A DNA stretch of 64,000 nucleotides from Psychroserpens luteolus. GTDB lineage: Bacteria; Bacteroidota; Bacteroidia; Flavobacteriales; Flavobacteriaceae. This document shows, one piece after another, positions 43,938 through 52,592 of this stretch (its first letter is position 1; every line of letters begins with the position of its first letter). The DNA lies in contig NZ_JAHVXI010000004.1 in NCBI RefSeq assembly GCF_021032705.1, positions 124,001 to 188,000 on the forward strand. The letters are read 5' to 3'. Made by a program: the position numbers and the translations under genes. Below the pieces are notes generated by a model. The model had not been told where the DNA came from. It was given only the letters and a program-made list of their open reading frames with translations, and searched no databases.

Positions 43938-45182
43938 ATGAAATCTCTGGTTCTACATATCATTTTATGCCTTTCACTACTAGTCAGTAGTATAAGTTTT
44001 TCACAAACGGTAGAGGTTTGTGATAGTTGCTCAACGACAACATTAAAAAATGCTATAGCAAAAGCCAACCCTTTTGACACTATAAGTATTAAAAAAGGAA
44101 CCTATAAAGAGTATGGTATAAAAGTAGACAAACCGTTAACCATTATTGGTGAAGATTATCCTGTTATTGACGGACAATTAAAAGGGGAAGTGATTACTGT
44201 TATATCTGATAATGTTACTATAGACGGCCTTTTTGTTATTAATGTTGGAACAAGTTATACTGAAGATTATGCTGCAATTCGTGTTAGAAAGAGTAAGCAT
44301 TTTGTGATTCAGAATGTGGTTTTAGAAAAACTGTTTTTTGGAATTTATATTGAAAAATCTAGCTACGGAAAATTATATCATAATAAGATTATTGGAGATG
44401 CTAAAGAAGAGTATAATTCTGGAAATGGGATTCAATTGTGGTATAGTAATCACATTGAAATTGAGCATAATTACGTAGAGCATGTACGTGATGGGATTTA
44501 TTTAGAATTTTCTGATGATTGCTTAATCAAAAACAATGTTAGTGCCGAGAATTTGCGTTACGGATTACATTTTATGTTTTCTAATAATGATATCTATCAA
44601 GATAATACGTTTGAAAATAATGGAGCTGGAGTGGCAGTGATGTTCTCTAAGAAAATCAAAATGTATAATAATATTTTTAAAGAAAATTGGGGAACCGCAT
44701 CTTATGGGATGCTTTTAAAAGAGATTAATGATGCCGAAATTATTGGGAATACTTTTGAAGAAAATACTATAGGAATAAACATAGAAGGCTCTAATAGAAT
44801 TTTGTATAAACACAATAATTTTAAAAAAAATGGTTGGGCTGTTAAAGTCCGTGGCGCTTGTTATACAAATCGATTTATAGAAAATAATTTTCTATATAAT
44901 TCATTTGATATTGCTTATAATAGTAAGATTAATGACAATGTGTTTGACCGCAATTACTGGAGTAATTATACAGGTTACGATTTAGATAAAGATGGTATTG
45001 GAGATGTACCGTACCGACCAGTAAAACTATTTTCATATATCGTAAACCGAACACCAGAAACCATTATTTTACTTCGAAGTTTATTTATAGACATTATTGA
45101 TTTTTCTGAAAAAGTGTCACCTGTATTTACGCCAGACAATTTATTAGATCATAATCCGCTAACAAAAAAAATAACATGGTAA
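43938..45182 (+). CDS. nosD: NosD, periplasmic beta-helix protein
   Basis: The 414-residue protein has a signal peptide (LCLSLLVSSISFSQ) and right-handed beta-helix repeats (NGIQLWYSNHIEIEHNYVEH, DGIYLEFSDDCLIKNN, RYGLHFMFSNNDIYQDN, GAGVAVMFSKKIKMYNN, IGINIEGSNRILYKHN) ending with NRNYWSNYTGYDLDKDGIGD, the NosD signature. It works with NosFY to mature the CuZ centre. The ATG follows the stop of the barrel gene directly, and the stop overlaps nosF by 7 bases. Confidence 0.95.
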   Translation: MKSLVLHIILCLSLLVSSISFSQTVEVCDSCSTTTLKNAIAKANPFDTISIKKGTYKEYGIKVDKPLTIIGEDYPVIDGQLKGEVITVISDNVTIDGLFVINVGTSYTEDYAAIRVRKSKHFVIQNVVLEKLFFGIYIEKSSYGKLYHNKIIGDAKEEYNSGNGIQLWYSNHIEIEHNYVEHVRDGIYLEFSDDCLIKNNVSAENLRYGLHFMFSNNDIYQDNTFENNGAGVAVMFSKKIKMYNNIFKENWGTASYGMLLKEINDAEIIGNTFEENTIGINIEGSNRILYKHNNFKKNGWAVKVRGACYTNRFIENNFLYNSFDIAYNSKINDNVFDRNYWSNYTGYDLDKDGIGDVPYRPVKLFSYIVNRTPETIILLRSLFIDIIDFSEKVSPVFTPDNLLDHNPLTKKITW

Positions 45183-45883
45183 GTATTCAAGGATTATATA
45201 AAAAATTTGGAAAGAACAAAGTGTTAAGTGGATTAGACTTAGAAATAGAAGAAGGCGGCATCTTTGCTGTACTTGGACCAAATGGTTCGGGTAAAACAAC
45301 ATTGATAAAGTCTATTTTAGGCATGGTTATTCCTAATAAAGGAGAAATATCTGTACTTGGGAAAAACATAAAGAACAGTTCTAAGTATCGCAATAAAATT
45401 GATTATTTGCCGCAGATTGCCAACTTTCCAAGTAATTTAAAAGTGAAAGAATTGATTAAAATGATTAAAGATTTGCGTGGAAAAACTGCAGAAGACGAAT
45501 CATTAATCAAGTTGTTTAAATTAGAACCTTTTTTAAATAAAAAGTTAAATACACTTTCAGGAGGCACCAAACAAAAAGTAAATATTGTTTTGACCTTTAT
45601 GTTTGATAGCCCTCTAATTATTTTAGATGAGCCAACCACCGGATTAGATCCTATTTCTTTGATACGATTAAAGACGCTTATACAAACTGAAAAATCAAAA
45701 GGGAAAACCATTCTAATCACATCACATATTATGAGTTTTGTCGAAGAAGTATCAGACGAGATCGTGTTTTTGTTAGAAGGAAACATTTACTTTAAAGGGT
45801 CTATTTCAGAATTAAAACAAATGACCAGTCAGCCAGATTTTGAACACGCTATTGCGTCTATATTAACTACTAATCATGTTTAA
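45176..45883 (+). CDS. nosF: NosF, ABC transporter ATPase
   Basis: A 235-residue ATPase with Walker A GPNGSGKTTL, Q-loop LPQI, ABC signature LSGGTKQKV, Walker B LIILDEPTTGLDP and the switch His region LITSHI. It powers NosY for assembly of the copper sites of NosZ. It overlaps nosD and nosY. Confidence 0.95.
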   Translation: MVSIQGLYKKFGKNKVLSGLDLEIEEGGIFAVLGPNGSGKTTLIKSILGMVIPNKGEISVLGKNIKNSSKYRNKIDYLPQIANFPSNLKVKELIKMIKDLRGKTAEDESLIKLFKLEPFLNKKLNTLSGGTKQKVNIVLTFMFDSPLIILDEPTTGLDPISLIRLKTLIQTEKSKGKTILITSHIMSFVEEVSDEIVFLLEGNIYFKGSISELKQMTSQPDFEHAIASILTTNHV

Positions 45884-46658
45884 AATATTAAAATATAGTT
45901 TTTTTGATTTAATGCGTAGTCGTTGGAGCTATGTCTACTTTGCATTTTATTTACTACTCGGAATTGTGCTTTTGTTTTTGAATAATGATCTTTCAAAAGC
46001 CGTTATAACATTAATGAATGTCATTATTGTGTTAGTTCCTTTAATAGGAACCATTTTTGGTGTCATGTATTATTACAATTCTAGAGAATTTACCGAACTA
46101 TTATTAGCTCAACCTTTAAAGCGACCATCTATATTTTTAGGTCAGTATTTAGGTGTTGCTCTGTCGCTTAGCATGAGTTTGGTTTTAGGATTGGGAATCC
46201 CATTTATATTTTATGGTTTATTGAAGAGTAATGCTATTTGGGACTTTTCACTACTGTTGATTACAGGTGCTTTTTTAACCTTCATATTTACAGCACTAGC
46301 GTTTAACATCGCTATGTCTAATGAGAATAAAATTAAAGGGTTTGGATATGCCATTCTGTTATGGCTGTTCTTAGCGATAATTTATGACGGTCTTTTTCTA
46401 ATGACTCTAATTATGTTTGAAGACTATCCGTTAGATAAGGTGTCATTAATTGGTACGATGCTAAATCCTATTGATTTATCTCGGACGCTTATTCTTTTAA
46501 AGTTAGATATTTCGGCACTGTTAGGCTATACTGGAGCAGTGTTCAAACAGTTTTTCGGCACAAGCTTTGGGCTTATTATATCTTTTATTATGCTTATAGT
46601 ATGGGTAATCTTACCTGTTTTAAGAATACTCTACAAATCGAAACGAAAAGATTTTTAG
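45876..46658 (+). CDS. nosY: NosY, ABC transporter permease
   Basis: A 260-residue multi-pass membrane protein with about six helices (RSRWSYVYFAFYLLLGIVLL, MNVIIVLVPLIGTIFGVMYY, SLVLGLGIPFIFYGL, LLITGAFLTFIFTALAFN, AILLWLFLAIIYDGLFLM, LIISFIMLIVWVILPVLRIL), matching NosY/ABC-2-type permeases. It overlaps nosF by eight bases and ends the nos operon, four bases into the convergent Rrf2 gene. Confidence 0.93.
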   Translation: MFKILKYSFFDLMRSRWSYVYFAFYLLLGIVLLFLNNDLSKAVITLMNVIIVLVPLIGTIFGVMYYYNSREFTELLLAQPLKRPSIFLGQYLGVALSLSMSLVLGLGIPFIFYGLLKSNAIWDFSLLLITGAFLTFIFTALAFNIAMSNENKIKGFGYAILLWLFLAIIYDGLFLMTLIMFEDYPLDKVSLIGTMLNPIDLSRTLILLKLDISALLGYTGAVFKQFFGTSFGLIISFIMLIVWVILPVLRILYKSKRKDF

Positions 46659-47089
46659 ATCTTTAAAAAAGAGGTTCCAGATGTAATATCTAAAGCCAAT
46701 TGTTTTAGGTTGGTATTTTCTAACATGTCCTTTAACTCTGTTCGTACAATTTTAAATTTATCATGAACAGGGCATGGATGGCTTTCATCACAGGTTTTTA
46801 ATCCCAAACCACAGCCACTATAAATAGCATCACCATCAATTGCACTTACAATTTGAGAAAGTTGTATTGAAGCAATATTTTCTTTATCAATTTCAAAACC
46901 ACCATAAGCGCCTTTGACAGAATTGATAATATTGTGTTTTACTAAGGCTTGTAATATTTTAGCAGTAAATGCTTGAGGAGAATCAATTTCTTCGGAAATC
47001 TCTTTCGGACTAACACGTCTGTTCTCAAGAGAGTTAATCGCGATAAAAATAGTGGCTTTGATACCGTACTGACAAGCTTTAGAAAACAT
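46655..47089 (-). CDS. Rrf2 family transcriptional regulator with Fe-S cysteines
   Basis: The 144-residue protein starts MFSKACQYGIKATIFIAINS, with a winged helix (VSPKEISEEIDSPQAFTAKI and NSVKGAYGGFEI) typical of Rrf2. Three cysteines in SGCGLGLKTCDESHPCPVHD (C-x6-C-x5-C) resemble the cluster ligands of NsrR and IscR, so NO or Fe-S sensing is likely. It is convergent with nosY and may control the nos genes or local NO-linked genes. A long palindrome lies upstream of its start. Confidence 0.88.
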   Translation of the reverse strand: MFSKACQYGIKATIFIAINSLENRRVSPKEISEEIDSPQAFTAKILQALVKHNIINSVKGAYGGFEIDKENIASIQLSQIVSAIDGDAIYSGCGLGLKTCDESHPCPVHDKFKIVRTELKDMLENTNLKQLALDITSGTSFLKI

Positions 47090-47113
47090 TAAATTTAATT
47101 TTTTTTGGTAAGA

Positions 47114-47157
47114 TAAAGATACGGAAATATTTAATTAAGACAAAGATGTCTTAATTA
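47114..47157 (-). promoter_or_regulatory. Palindromic Rrf2 operator and -7 element
   Basis: Positions 47132-47157 form an inverted repeat with 11-base arms TAATTAAGACA and TGTCTTAATTA around AAGA. On the minus strand a 7-of-8 -7 element (TATCTTTA, 47121-47114) follows 10 bases on, so the operator covers the -33 region of the Rrf2 gene. A half-site (ATTGTCTTATAAT, near 47162-47174) follows upstream. Autoregulation is likely. Confidence 0.72.
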
Positions 47158-47192
47158 GATTAATTGTCTTATAATTTTAAAAATGAATGCTG

Positions 47193-47891
47193 CTATAACG
47201 TACTCAATGCTATTTCTATCATCGTATTAAATGTAGATTCTCTCTCATCAGCTGAGGTATGTTCATTAGTAACTAAAGAATCTGAAATAGTTAATATAGA
47301 TAGGGCTTTTATATTGTGCTTTGCAGCAATAGTATACAAACCAGCCGTTTCCATTTCGACACAAAGTACTCCAAATTCTGCCCATTTTTTATACGAGTCA
47401 AAATCATCTTCATAAAACTCATCAGATGACAAAACATTACCAGCTTTAATACTAATATTATTGACTTTTGCGTATGTCGCAGCCTTCATAAAGAGGTCAA
47501 AATTAGCCGTAGGTGCATAATCAGCATTTATGAATCGTGAATTATTGATGCCAGAATTTGAAGAGGCAGACATGGCAATAACGATATCTCTAATTTTTAC
47601 TTCTTTTTTATAGGAACCAGCCGAACCAACACGTATCAGATTTTTTGCACCATAATTATTAATGAGTTCATGACAATAAATCAAACAAGATGGAATCCCC
47701 ATACCAGTTCCTTGAACAGAAACACGTTTACCCTTATATTCACCAGTATAACCTAGCATTCCTCTAACATCATTGTAGAGTTTTGGGTTTTCAAAAAATG
47801 TTTCTGCAATCCATTTCGCTCGCATTGGATCACCAGGCAGTAAGACCGTTTCTGCAATCTCTCCTGATTTAGCTTCTATGTGTGTGCTCAT
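47193..47891 (-). CDS. deoD: Purine-nucleoside phosphorylase DeoD type
   Basis: A 232-residue enzyme: LPGDPMRAKWIAETF, GYTGEYKGKRVSVQGTGMG, IPSCLIYCHELI, RVGSAGSY and CVEMETAGLYTIAAKH match DeoD (hexameric PNP). It splits purine nucleosides with phosphate to base and ribose-1-phosphate in nucleoside salvage. It lies between the Rrf2 gene and a CBS protein gene on the same strand. Confidence 0.95.
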   Translation of the reverse strand: MSTHIEAKSGEIAETVLLPGDPMRAKWIAETFFENPKLYNDVRGMLGYTGEYKGKRVSVQGTGMGIPSCLIYCHELINNYGAKNLIRVGSAGSYKKEVKIRDIVIAMSASSNSGINNSRFINADYAPTANFDLFMKAATYAKVNNISIKAGNVLSSDEFYEDDFDSYKKWAEFGVLCVEMETAGLYTIAAKHNIKALSILTISDSLVTNEHTSADERESTFNTMIEIALSTL

Positions 47892-47927
47892 TTGTGTTCG
47901 TTATTTTTCTTTATGAAATTACAAAAT

Positions 47928-47965
47928 AAATCCTGAAAGATCCGATTAAAAACCTTTCAGGATTT
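47928..47965 (-). terminator. Hairpin terminator after the CBS gene
   Basis: AAATCCTGAAAG (47928-47939) and CTTTCAGGATTT (47954-47965) form a perfect 12-bp stem with a 14-base loop. On the minus strand it is followed by ATTTTGTAATTT. It separates the CBS transcript from deoD. Confidence 0.72.
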
Positions 47966-47985
47966 AAGGTTTTAATGATGACACA

Positions 47986-48405
47986 TTAAAACTGTTCAAT
48001 CAAAAAATTTATCAAATCCGTAGTAGTAACAATACCAACCAATTTATTATTATCTACCACTGGCAATGCATGAAATTCTTTTTTTGCAAGCATTTCTGCT
48101 ACGTCTTTTATAGTAGAATTTGAGCCTACGCTTACTACATTTTTTGCCATTACTTGCTCGATAGTGAACATATTATAAACTACAGTGTCTACATCTTGTT
48201 CGCCTTCATCTACGGCATCTGCAAAACTAATTCGCAGTAAATCGGTGTAACTCAACATTCCTATAATTTTATCTCCACTTACTACTGGAATGTGACGAAT
48301 ATTATTTTTTTTGAATAATAATTCGGCAGTTTCCAAATTGTCAGTAAGATTTAAAGTGATGATATCTTTTGTCATTATTGTTGAAATGGGCATTCTTTTT
48401 TTCAT
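47986..48405 (-). CDS. CBS domain-pair protein
   Basis: A 139-residue stand-alone Bateman module: two CBS domains (MPISTIMTKDIITLNLTDNL, FKKNNIRHIPVVSGDKIIGM; EQVMAKNVVSVGSNSTIKDV, FHALPVVDNNKLVGIVTT). Such proteins bind AMP, ATP or SAM and regulate other proteins. It has an FNR-like box and matching promoter upstream, so it is probably induced at low oxygen and may monitor adenylate energy state in that condition. Partners are unknown. Confidence 0.9.
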   Translation of the reverse strand: MKKRMPISTIMTKDIITLNLTDNLETAELLFKKNNIRHIPVVSGDKIIGMLSYTDLLRISFADAVDEGEQDVDTVVYNMFTIEQVMAKNVVSVGSNSTIKDVAEMLAKKEFHALPVVDNNKLVGIVTTTDLINFLIEQF

Positions 48406-48429
48406 GATCTTAGGTTTTTAATTCTAAAT

Positions 48430-48473
48430 TAAAGTTACTATAAGATGGGCTGAAATTATATGATATATATCAG
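48430..48473 (-). promoter_or_regulatory. FNR-like box and -7 element of the CBS gene
   Basis: TGATATATATCA (48461-48472) fits the FNR-like box. On the minus strand TAACTTTA (48437-48430) matches the -7 element at 7 of 8 positions, with its first T 29.5 bases from the box centre (48466.5), as at hemN and nos. Confidence 0.62.
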
Positions 48474-48498
48474 CTATAAGTTATTTATTCTGAAGATG

Positions 48499-49941
48499 TC
48501 ATGACATACTATTTTTAGCAATAGATTCACACAATGCTAGAGTGTCTTTTATATCATTAAGTGTTGTTCTTGGATTGATTAAGCACATTCTTAGAACAAT
48601 TTGATTCTGGAGGATAGTCGTCACTAATAGTGCCTCTCTTGATTCCAATATTTTTTGAGATATATGTTGATTGAGTACATCTAATTTTTTTTCAGAGAAC
48701 GCCATTTCAATAGGATTATATCTAAAATTAATAACCGCTAAGGTTGCAGGAGAAATGACTTCCCAGTTTGAACTTTTTCTTAAATAAGCTTCAACATTTT
48801 CGGTAAGATCAATAGAGTAGGATATAGCAGTTTTAAACGCTTCTAGTCCAAATGTTTTCATTGACATATAGAATTTTAAAGCTCTAAAACGTCTAGTGAG
48901 TTGAATGCCGTGATCATAAAAATTAATTTCCGAAGTATTACCTTCAATATCACGGAGATATTCAGGTTTTTCGCTAAATGTTTTGCTTAACCATTTATGA
49001 TTACGTACGAGTAAACATCCCATTTCGTAGGGCTGAAATAGCCATTTATGAGGATCTATAGTTAAAGAGTCTGCCTTTTCTATTCCTTTTAGTAGTAATT
49101 TACCTTTTTTTGATAGTACAGCGGCTCCGCCATAAGCACCATCTACATGAAACCAGAGTTTTTCAGTTTTACAAATAGCGGCTATTTCATCTAAAGGATC
49201 AACACTACCTGTGTTTGTGGTTCCTGCCGAAGCGATAATACAAAACGGTTGGAGCCCTTTTAATCGGTCTTTAGCAATCGCATTTTTTAATTTATTAATG
49301 GCCATTTTAAAGGCAATATCTGTTGGTATGATTCTAACCTGTTCTTTCTTAAAACCTAATACTCTAATGGCTTTTATATTAGACGAATGTGCTTGATCAG
49401 ACATGTAAATTATGGCCTTTGAAAAGTCATCGCCACAGCGTTGTCTTCTTGCAGTAACCAATGCAGTTAAATTAGCCATTGAGCCACCACTTGTAAAGAT
49501 TCCTCCTCCTTTTTTCTTAGGGAATTTAAATAATTTCAATAGCCAATTCATGGTTACTATTTCGAGTTCTGCTGCAGCGGGAGAAGCCGCCCAACCGCCA
49601 GAAAAAACATTAAATCCTGTAGCTAACGTATCTGCCATAACACTAACATAATTGCTAGGTCCAGGAACAAAGGAATAAGATTTGGGATGTGATACGATAT
49701 TGCTATTAGGTAATACTTCTTTAACAACGAAATCTAAAACATCTTGAAAATTGGTCTCTTTTTCTGGAGCTTCAATGTTAAAAAGCGTATCCATTTCTTC
49801 CCTTGATGCATATGCGACAGGTTTTTTTAGATGTTCTGTATCAAAATGATCAACTATAGAATCAATAACTTGATAACCATAGTTTTTCATTTCCTCTTTG
49901 TTTAGCTGTAATTTATGTGTATTATTTAAGTTTTTTGACAT
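48499..49941 (-). CDS. PLP-dependent amino-acid decarboxylase
   Basis: The 480-residue enzyme belongs to the group II decarboxylases (aromatic-L-amino-acid, glutamate and diaminobutyrate type). Signatures are GGSMANLTALVTAR, WFHVDGAYGGAAVLS (the HVDGAYGG cofactor motif) and the PLP lysine in SLTIDPHKWLFQPYEMG. Family substrates differ and cannot be told here; the sequence after the lysine (YEMGCLLVRN) is common to the aromatic/diaminobutyrate group. Cytoplasmic. It is not obviously part of the neighbouring respiratory operons. Confidence 0.88.
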   Translation of the reverse strand: MSKNLNNTHKLQLNKEEMKNYGYQVIDSIVDHFDTEHLKKPVAYASREEMDTLFNIEAPEKETNFQDVLDFVVKEVLPNSNIVSHPKSYSFVPGPSNYVSVMADTLATGFNVFSGGWAASPAAAELEIVTMNWLLKLFKFPKKKGGGIFTSGGSMANLTALVTARRQRCGDDFSKAIIYMSDQAHSSNIKAIRVLGFKKEQVRIIPTDIAFKMAINKLKNAIAKDRLKGLQPFCIIASAGTTNTGSVDPLDEIAAICKTEKLWFHVDGAYGGAAVLSKKGKLLLKGIEKADSLTIDPHKWLFQPYEMGCLLVRNHKWLSKTFSEKPEYLRDIEGNTSEINFYDHGIQLTRRFRALKFYMSMKTFGLEAFKTAISYSIDLTENVEAYLRKSSNWEVISPATLAVINFRYNPIEMAFSEKKLDVLNQHISQKILESREALLVTTILQNQIVLRMCLINPRTTLNDIKDTLALCESIAKNSMS

Positions 49942-50005
49942 AATTGAAATGTATGAATACGTTGTCCCTTAGGGACGGTTTTAAGAAAACAAGATGCTCC
50001 TATTT

Positions 50006-50707
50006 TTAATGACAATCAATAGTACTAGAAGCCATTTCAGCAACTGGAGTAGGAGATAAGTAAGGAATTCCTAACCCCATACCTCGTATAATAAACAACA
50101 GACCAATAATGACCACGAAAACAGGGATAGCTTTTTGAATTCGACGCTTAACAGCTGTGTTTAAGAACTTACCAAGATATATTGCAGTTGTCATCAAAGG
50201 AATAGTACCAATACCAAATAGTAGCATGTATAAGGCACTGTATGAGGCATTTTGCATAGTTAAAGACGCTATAACTGCCATGTAAACTAAACCACACGGA
50301 AGAAAACCATTAAGAAATCCTATAGTTAAAAATGTGTCTGCAGTTTTCTTTTTTAAGGCTTTCCCTAAAGACGTCTTTACTTTTGAAATCAGTTTATATA
50401 TTGGTTTAGAGAAATTGTATGTATTGAATTTTTGCACTGGGATAAGCACTATTACAATCATTAAAACTCCAATGGCAATAGATAACTGCTGTTGTATTCC
50501 AAAGAGGTATAATCCTTTGCCTACGAGACCAAATACTAATCCAATAAGACCATAGGCAAAAAGTCTTCCGAAGTGATATGCAAAGGTTTGAACTATTTTT
50601 TTTGTTGAGTTGCTTCTATCCACAGGTAGCATAAAGGCAATAGGACCACACATTCCAACACAGTGGAAGCTTCCTAAAAGACCAAATATGAGAGCAGACC
50701 AAAGCAT
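50006..50707 (-). CDS. TauE/SafE-type membrane protein at the end of the cco operon
   Basis: A 233-residue multi-pass protein with N-terminal SFHCVGMCGPIAFMLP, then helices around VQTFAYHFGRLFAYGLIGLV, FLTIGFLNGFLPCGLVYMAV and LLFGIGTIPLMTTAIYLGKF. The cysteine motifs HCVGMCGP and LPCGLVYMA are typical of the TauE/SafE-like proteins encoded next to FixH/CcoG genes in Bacteroidota, often proposed to aid copper handling during cbb3 oxidase assembly. It overlaps or abuts ccoH and is the last gene of the operon. Confidence 0.88.
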   Translation of the reverse strand: MLWSALIFGLLGSFHCVGMCGPIAFMLPVDRSNSTKKIVQTFAYHFGRLFAYGLIGLVFGLVGKGLYLFGIQQQLSIAIGVLMIVIVLIPVQKFNTYNFSKPIYKLISKVKTSLGKALKKKTADTFLTIGFLNGFLPCGLVYMAVIASLTMQNASYSALYMLLFGIGTIPLMTTAIYLGKFLNTAVKRRIQKAIPVFVVIIGLLFIIRGMGLGIPYLSPTPVAEMASSTIDCH

Positions 50708-51154
50708 TTAATACACGATTTCTTTTTTGTAGAGATATGATTTTCCTCTATATTGCCAATCCACTTTAATGTTCCAGCGACCATCTAACAAACGCTTGTC
50801 AGGTATGAGCAAATTGTGATGAGACAATGAAATTGCAGTTTCAAAGTCTACTTGTTCATTAGATGGTCTGTAAAGGAACACTTTTCCTGTAATTTGACTA
50901 ATATCCATAGATTCTGGAAAGTTAATTTCCAGTCCTTTTTCTGTTCGTTTCCAAGTAATATTTTGAGCTAGATTTCTAGCGTTCTTTTCTTTGTCGATAT
51001 CGTTTTGATACTCTAATTCTGCTTTGTAATAATCTTCAGTGACTAATGAGGTGTTATACTTTTCAGATGTATTCATATTAATTACAAAATACATGATGAA
51101 GCTTATAAAGCCTATAAATGCCAATACGATTCCTGTTCCCCAATTTAATTTCAT
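50708..51154 (-). CDS. ccoH: CcoH/FixH family cbb3 assembly protein
   Basis: The 148-residue protein has an N-terminal membrane helix (TGIVLAFIGFISFIMYFVIN) and a beta-rich periplasmic domain (YKAELEYQNDIDKEKNARNL, GKVFLYRPSNEQVDF, GRWNIKVDWQYRGKSYLYKK), as in FixH. It is needed for assembly of the cbb3 oxidase. It lies between ccoG and the TauE/SafE-like gene with almost no spacing. Confidence 0.87.
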   Translation of the reverse strand: MKLNWGTGIVLAFIGFISFIMYFVINMNTSEKYNTSLVTEDYYKAELEYQNDIDKEKNARNLAQNITWKRTEKGLEINFPESMDISQITGKVFLYRPSNEQVDFETAISLSHHNLLIPDKRLLDGRWNIKVDWQYRGKSYLYKKEIVY

Positions 51155-51165
51155 AATACTTGGTT

Positions 51166-52590
51166 TTAATTATAAGTTCTAGGCCCTGAAAAACTAACAG
51201 TTGTGGTTTCTATGATTTCAGTATCATTGTAAACTTCAATCATTAGTTTTATAGTATCATCAGAGAGCTCACTTTTTTTGATTTCTATAAATAATGTACC
51301 TTCGGCTAAACCTTGAGCTGGAATTTCAAATGTTTCTGAAGTTGAAACCGGTTTAATCTCGCCTTCATACTTCCGTAATTTAAACCTTACATTGCTTATT
51401 GTGTCTGTTGTTTTATTTATTAATTTGTAGGTATATACATTACTAATAATATGTCCTTCTTTTAATTGATAGGTTTGTCCAGGCAGCTTTAGAATTTTAG
51501 CTTCAACTTCATTTCTCAATAGAAGTAAACCTGTTAGTATACCGACCAAAATGATAAGTACAGCTGTATATCCTTTTAACCTAGGCGTAAATTCAAATTT
51601 CTTTTTCTTTTCAATGTTATCTTCACTAGCATATCGTATTAAGCCTTTTGGTAAATTAATGCTTTCCATAATATGATCGCATTCATCTATGCACGCTGTA
51701 CAGTTAACACATTCTAATTGTGTTCCGTTTCTAATATCAATTCCAGTCGGGCATACATGTACACATTGCAAACAGTCGATACAATCGCCATGACCAAGAG
51801 CGGTTCTATCTTCATTTTTCCTAAATTTTTTTCGACCGCTTTCCCCTTCACCGCGTTTATGATCATAAGCCACAACTATAGATTTATTGTCTAGTAGCAC
51901 ACCTTGTAAACGTCCATAAGGACAAGCGATAATACAAACTTGCTCTCTAAACCAAGCAAAGACAAAATAAAATACAGCTGTAAAAATTACAAGTGGAAGC
52001 AGCGTACTTAAATGCTCAAATGGTCCTTCGGTGATATATCTAATTAATTTGTCACTTCCAATCAAATAGGCTAAAAACACATTTGCTATTAAAAACGAAA
52101 TCACTAAAAAAACGAACCACTTTATAAGTCGTTTTTTTATTTTCTCGGCATTCCACTTTTGTCTATCTAGTTTTCGCTGTTTATTTCTATCGCCTTCAAT
52201 CCAATATTCTATTCTGCGGAAAACCATTTCCATAAAAATAGTTTGCGGACAAATCCATCCACAGAAAATTCGTCCAAAACCAACCGTAAATAGTGTTACA
52301 AATACAACACCAATAAGCATTGAAATTACAAATAGATAAAAATCTTGTGGCCAAAACGGAAATCCAAAAATATTAAAACGACGTTCTAGTACATTAAAGA
52401 GTAAAAATTGATTACCACTTACTTTTATAAATGGTGCAGCAAATAAAAATGCTAAAAGTCCGTAACTAACAATTTTTCGTCTTTCATAATAACGACCACT
52501 TGGTTTTTTTGGATACACCCAAGCACGTTTTCCTTCGTCGGTTACTGTACCAATCGAATCTCTAAATGTTTCGTTCTTGGGTGTTTCCAT
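51166..52590 (-). CDS. ccoG: CcoG/FixG cytochrome c oxidase accessory protein
   Basis: The 474-residue membrane protein has several helices and two bacterial ferredoxin-like 4Fe-4S motifs: CIDCLQCVHVCPTGID and CVNCTACIDECDHIM, plus the CcoG-typical GRIFCGWICPQTIFMEM and VCIIACPYGRLQGVL. A periplasmic beta domain forms the C-terminus. CcoG is proposed to reduce copper(II) for cbb3 assembly. It is flanked by ccoP and ccoH in one operon. Confidence 0.94.
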   Translation of the reverse strand: METPKNETFRDSIGTVTDEGKRAWVYPKKPSGRYYERRKIVSYGLLAFLFAAPFIKVSGNQFLLFNVLERRFNIFGFPFWPQDFYLFVISMLIGVVFVTLFTVGFGRIFCGWICPQTIFMEMVFRRIEYWIEGDRNKQRKLDRQKWNAEKIKKRLIKWFVFLVISFLIANVFLAYLIGSDKLIRYITEGPFEHLSTLLPLVIFTAVFYFVFAWFREQVCIIACPYGRLQGVLLDNKSIVVAYDHKRGEGESGRKKFRKNEDRTALGHGDCIDCLQCVHVCPTGIDIRNGTQLECVNCTACIDECDHIMESINLPKGLIRYASEDNIEKKKKFEFTPRLKGYTAVLIILVGILTGLLLLRNEVEAKILKLPGQTYQLKEGHIISNVYTYKLINKTTDTISNVRFKLRKYEGEIKPVSTSETFEIPAQGLAEGTLFIEIKKSELSDDTIKLMIEVYNDTEIIETTTVSFSGPRTYN

Positions 52591-52592
52591 TA

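Noticed and set aside
49961-49980. GTCCCTTAGGGAC upstream of the decarboxylase as an operator
   Set aside because: Short single copy with no relation to other sites; could be a chance hairpin.
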